A DNA stretch of 64,000 bases from Segatella maculosa DSM 19339 = JCM 15638 (GTDB lineage: Bacteria; Bacteroidota; Bacteroidia; Bacteroidales; Bacteroidaceae): assembly GCF_000382385.1 (NCBI RefSeq), contig NZ_KB908320.1, forward strand, positions 124,001 through 188,000, in the 5' to 3' direction. Below, in pieces: positions 61,616-64,000 of this stretch. The notes below the pieces were generated by a model. That model had not been told where the DNA came from. It searched no databases and saw only the letters and a program-made list of their open reading frames with translations. Each line of letters opens with the position of its first letter. The first letter of the stretch is position 1. The translations under genes were made by a program, and so were the position numbers.

Positions 61616-64000
61616 TTATCTCAGTTCAGCACCGAGTTTGGCAGAGAGTTGCTTGATAAGTTTCTGCATAACTCCATCGATAGCCTTGTCGTTGAGCGTC
61701 CTTCCGGCATCCTGCAAGATGAAGTTCACGGCATAGCTTTTCTTGCCTGCGGGCAGGTTCTTGCCCTCATAGACATCGAAGAGTTCTACACGTTTCAGGA
61801 GCTTCTTCTCGGTCTGCAGGGCAATCTGCTCTATTTGTCCGAACGTAACGTCCTTGTCTATCAACAGTGCCAAGTCACGACTCACGGCAGGGAACTTGCT
61901 GATTTCCTCGAACACGATTTCCCGCTTGCCGGATAGCTTGGCCAATGCCTCCCAATCTATGTCTGCATAATAAACCGGCCGACTGATGTCGAACCGTTTC
62001 AAGAGCTTTCCATTCAGAATACCCACCTCGGCCAGCACCTTGCCTCCGCGGTTCGCATAGGCAAGTCCCTTGCTGAAGATGTTGTTGTCGCTCTTGTTGA
62101 TGACCAACATGCCCGCAGGAACACCAGCCCGAACAAAGATATTCTGCACGTAGGCCTTGAGTTCGTAGAAGCTCATATCTTCATCGGCATGAGCCCACGA
62201 GCCTTCTACGCGCTTACCTGTCAACCAAAGTGCCAGATGCTGGTCTTCGCTGTAAGCCTTGGCCGGAGCTTCGGCATTCCATTTCTCTTTATCATACCGA
62301 TAGACATTGCCCGTTTCGAAGAAGCGTAGATTGCCGTTGCGCCGATTTACGTTGCGCATGATGCTTTCCAAACCACCGAAGAGCAACGTTTGACGCATCA
62401 CACCAAGGTCGGCACTCAAGGGGTTCATCAGCTTGACCGTGTTCGCTTCGGGATAGGCATTCAGGTCGAGGTCTGTATAATAAGAGAGTCTCGAGAGCGA
62501 GTTATTGAGTATCTCGTTGAACCCGCAGCCCACCAACTGCTCGCCGATGAGGTTAGCCAGTCGGTGCTTCCTATCCTCGTCGCCGGCAATGGTCAGCGAA
62601 CTCTTCAACTGTGTCGGGATCTCCACGTTGTTGTATCCATAGATGCGCAGGATATCCTCCACGACATCGCAAGGACGCTGCACATCGGAACGATAGGACG
62701 GAACAAGCAACTCGACGCCTGCTTCGGTCTCGCCGACAATCTTCATCTCCAAGCTGGCAACAATGTTCTTGATGGTCTCCTTGCCTATCTCTTTACCGAT
62801 GAGCCTATGCACATAATCGTAGGAAAGACTAACCTTGAAGTCGTCTATCGGTTTGGGATAAACGTCCTTTATCTGCATTGAGACCTTTCCGCCGGCCAGG
62901 TCCTTACACAAGATGGCCGCCTGCTTCAGGGCATAAATGATGCCTTCGGGGTCGATGCCACGCTCGAAGCGATAGCTGGCATCGGTGCTCAACCCGTGGC
63001 GACGCGCACTCTTGCGAATCCACGTGGGGTGGAACCACGCACTCTCGAGCACCACGTTGCGCGTGGTGTCATACGTACCGCTACCCTTTCCGCCGAACAC
63101 GCCGGCGATACACATCGGCTCCTCGGCGTTACAGATGCTCAGGTCGCGTCCGCCAAGCGTATGTTCCTCGCCGTCGAGAGTCACGAACTTGGTGCCTTCG
63201 GGCTGCGTGCGCACCACAATCCTGTGCCCCTTCACCATGTCGGCATCAAAGCAGTGCATCGGTTGCCCATAGGCCATCATCACGTAGTTTGTAATGTCGA
63301 CGATATTATTGATGGGGCGCAGACCCACGACGCGCAACTTGTCCTGCAGCCACGCCGGACTTTCCTTCACGTCGCAATCGGTGATGCTCACACAGGCATA
63401 CCGTCTGCACGCCTCGGTGTTCTCGATTTCCACGTCTATCGGCAGGTCTTCGTTGTCCACCTTGAAAGCATCGCACGACGGGCGATGCAGGCCAGTGGGT
63501 CTTCCCTGCTGCTTGAGCCACGCATGGAAGTCGCGTGCCACTCCGTAGTGCGACAGTGCATCGCCACGGTTGGCCGTAATGTCCACCTCGAGCACCCAGT
63601 CGCTCTCCAGCTGATAGTATTCTGCTGCGGGCGTGCCAACCACGGCGTCATCGGGCAGCACGATAATGCCGTCGTGACTGCTACCCACGCCTATCTCGTC
63701 CTCGGCACATATCATGCCCAGCGACTCCACACCACGCAACTTGCTCCGCTTGATGGTGAACGACTCCTCGCCGTCGTAGAGCACACAGCCCAGATCGGCC
63801 ACGATGACCTTCTGCCCGGCCGCCACGTTCGGTGCGCCGCACACAATCTGTTGCGCTTCATCTTTTCCCAAATCCACCGTCGTCACATGAAGATGGTCGC
63901 TGTTGGGGTGAGGCTCGCACGTGAGCACCTGCCCGACGTAGAGCCCCTTCAGCCCGCCCTTGACGGTCTGCACTTCTTCCAAGCCCCCGACTTCCAGTCC
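61616..64000 (-). CDS. pheT: Phenylalanyl-tRNA synthetase beta subunit (5' end outside the window)
   Basis: About 795 residues of the beta subunit are visible; the frame is open to the window edge (GLEVGGLEEVQTV at the end), so some 30 N-terminal residues lie beyond. Order of domains: tRNA-binding (GLYVGQVLTCEPHPNSDHLH), B3/4 editing domain (IVDITNYVMMAYGQPMHCFD), B5 (YDYVHRLIGKEIGKE), the catalytic-like core (FNEILNNSLSRLSYY and NPLSADLGVMRQTLL), and the C-terminal anticodon-binding FDX domain (KFPAVSRDLALLIDKDV). It is the first visible gene of a unit ending with yebC. Confidence 0.97.
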   Translation of the reverse strand, partial: GLEVGGLEEVQTVKGGLKGLYVGQVLTCEPHPNSDHLHVTTVDLGKDEAQQIVCGAPNVAAGQKVIVADLGCVLYDGEESFTIKRSKLRGVESLGMICAEDEIGVGSSHDGIIVLPDDAVVGTPAAEYYQLESDWVLEVDITANRGDALSHYGVARDFHAWLKQQGRPTGLHRPSCDAFKVDNEDLPIDVEIENTEACRRYACVSITDCDVKESPAWLQDKLRVVGLRPINNIVDITNYVMMAYGQPMHCFDADMVKGHRIVVRTQPEGTKFVTLDGEEHTLGGRDLSICNAEEPMCIAGVFGGKGSGTYDTTRNVVLESAWFHPTWIRKSARRHGLSTDASYRFERGIDPEGIIYALKQAAILCKDLAGGKVSMQIKDVYPKPIDDFKVSLSYDYVHRLIGKEIGKETIKNIVASLEMKIVGETEAGVELLVPSYRSDVQRPCDVVEDILRIYGYNNVEIPTQLKSSLTIAGDEDRKHRLANLIGEQLVGCGFNEILNNSLSRLSYYTDLDLNAYPEANTVKLMNPLSADLGVMRQTLLFGGLESIMRNVNRRNGNLRFFETGNVYRYDKEKWNAEAPAKAYSEDQHLALWLTGKRVEGSWAHADEDMSFYELKAYVQNIFVRAGVPAGMLVINKSDNNIFSKGLAYANRGGKVLAEVGILNGKLLKRFDISRPVYYADIDWEALAKLSGKREIVFEEISKFPAVSRDLALLIDKDVTFGQIEQIALQTEKKLLKRVELFDVYEGKNLPAGKKSYAVNFILQDAGRTLNDKAIDGVMQKLIKQLSAKLGAELR

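Overview
The window is a chromosomal segment of a Bacteroidales bacterium, most likely a Prevotella-type species (Prevotellaceae). This rests on family content: the Bacteroidetes-type omega subunit, the Porin_10 and PorT-family barrels, a CHU_C (gliding-motility C-terminal) protein, HU proteins including one fused to a membrane and LysM segment, and a long PurF-like enzyme. Many promoters also match the Bacteroidetes consensus TTTG-N19/20-TAnnTTTG. There is no prophage, transposase, CRISPR array or rRNA operon.

Layout. 1-6330: an exopolysaccharide block on the minus strand (polyprenyl-phosphate sugar transferase, rmlA, a Wzc-type tyrosine kinase, a small HAD phosphatase). 6465-8154: bamD, rpoZ and a DUF4293 membrane protein in one minus-strand operon. 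8255-15236: uvrB, a small membrane protein, a porin, menA and an HD-domain protein, then tRNA-Thr and tRNA-Gly. 16034-19668: pgk, then the radA-queC operon. 19719-24858: a substrate-binding-like lipoprotein with a TPR-like protein, then xylB. 25023-28838: uvrA and a CHU_C protein. 28948-32420: a periplasmic-binding-like protein, a PorT-family barrel and a POT peptide transporter. 33015-41819: a small lipoprotein and the nitrogen/glutamine block (carB, carA, a PurF-like amidotransferase, glmS). 41903-46453: a Wza-type export lipoprotein, an HU-TM-LysM fusion, HU, rimO and ftsY. 46963-49618: an rRNA/tRNA methyltransferase, hisB, rplU and rpmA. 49718-57651: uxaC, ansA, a large outer-membrane barrel and uxaB. 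57729-64000: a glucosaminidase with LysM, a short HPPK-like protein, an M64 peptidase, yebC and the 3' part of pheT.

The genes are mostly core functions: DNA repair (uvrA, uvrB, radA), translation, pyrimidine and amino-sugar synthesis through four glutamine- or nitrogen-linked enzymes, hexuronate and pentose use (uxaC, uxaB, xylB), surface polysaccharide export and outer-membrane assembly.

The unexpected part is the DNA between the genes. Nearly every intergenic region longer than about 250 bp holds an array of directly abutting short tandem repeats whose unit contains a palindrome. Periods fall into two classes, 22-23 bp and 41-42 bp, and each locus has its own sequence. Several arrays change sequence part-way while keeping the exact register and the base-pairing of the palindrome. 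The clearest case is 15 consecutive 23-bp units at 55699-56043. Some arrays are related across loci (377-630 with 60442-60622; 10562-10671 with 32461-32604), and one roughly 150-200 bp element occurs twice in inverted orientation (23021-23212 and 27952-28100). In the second copy it supplies the 3' end of a coding region. I regard this family as the best candidate here for an undescribed system. Its function is unknown from sequence alone.
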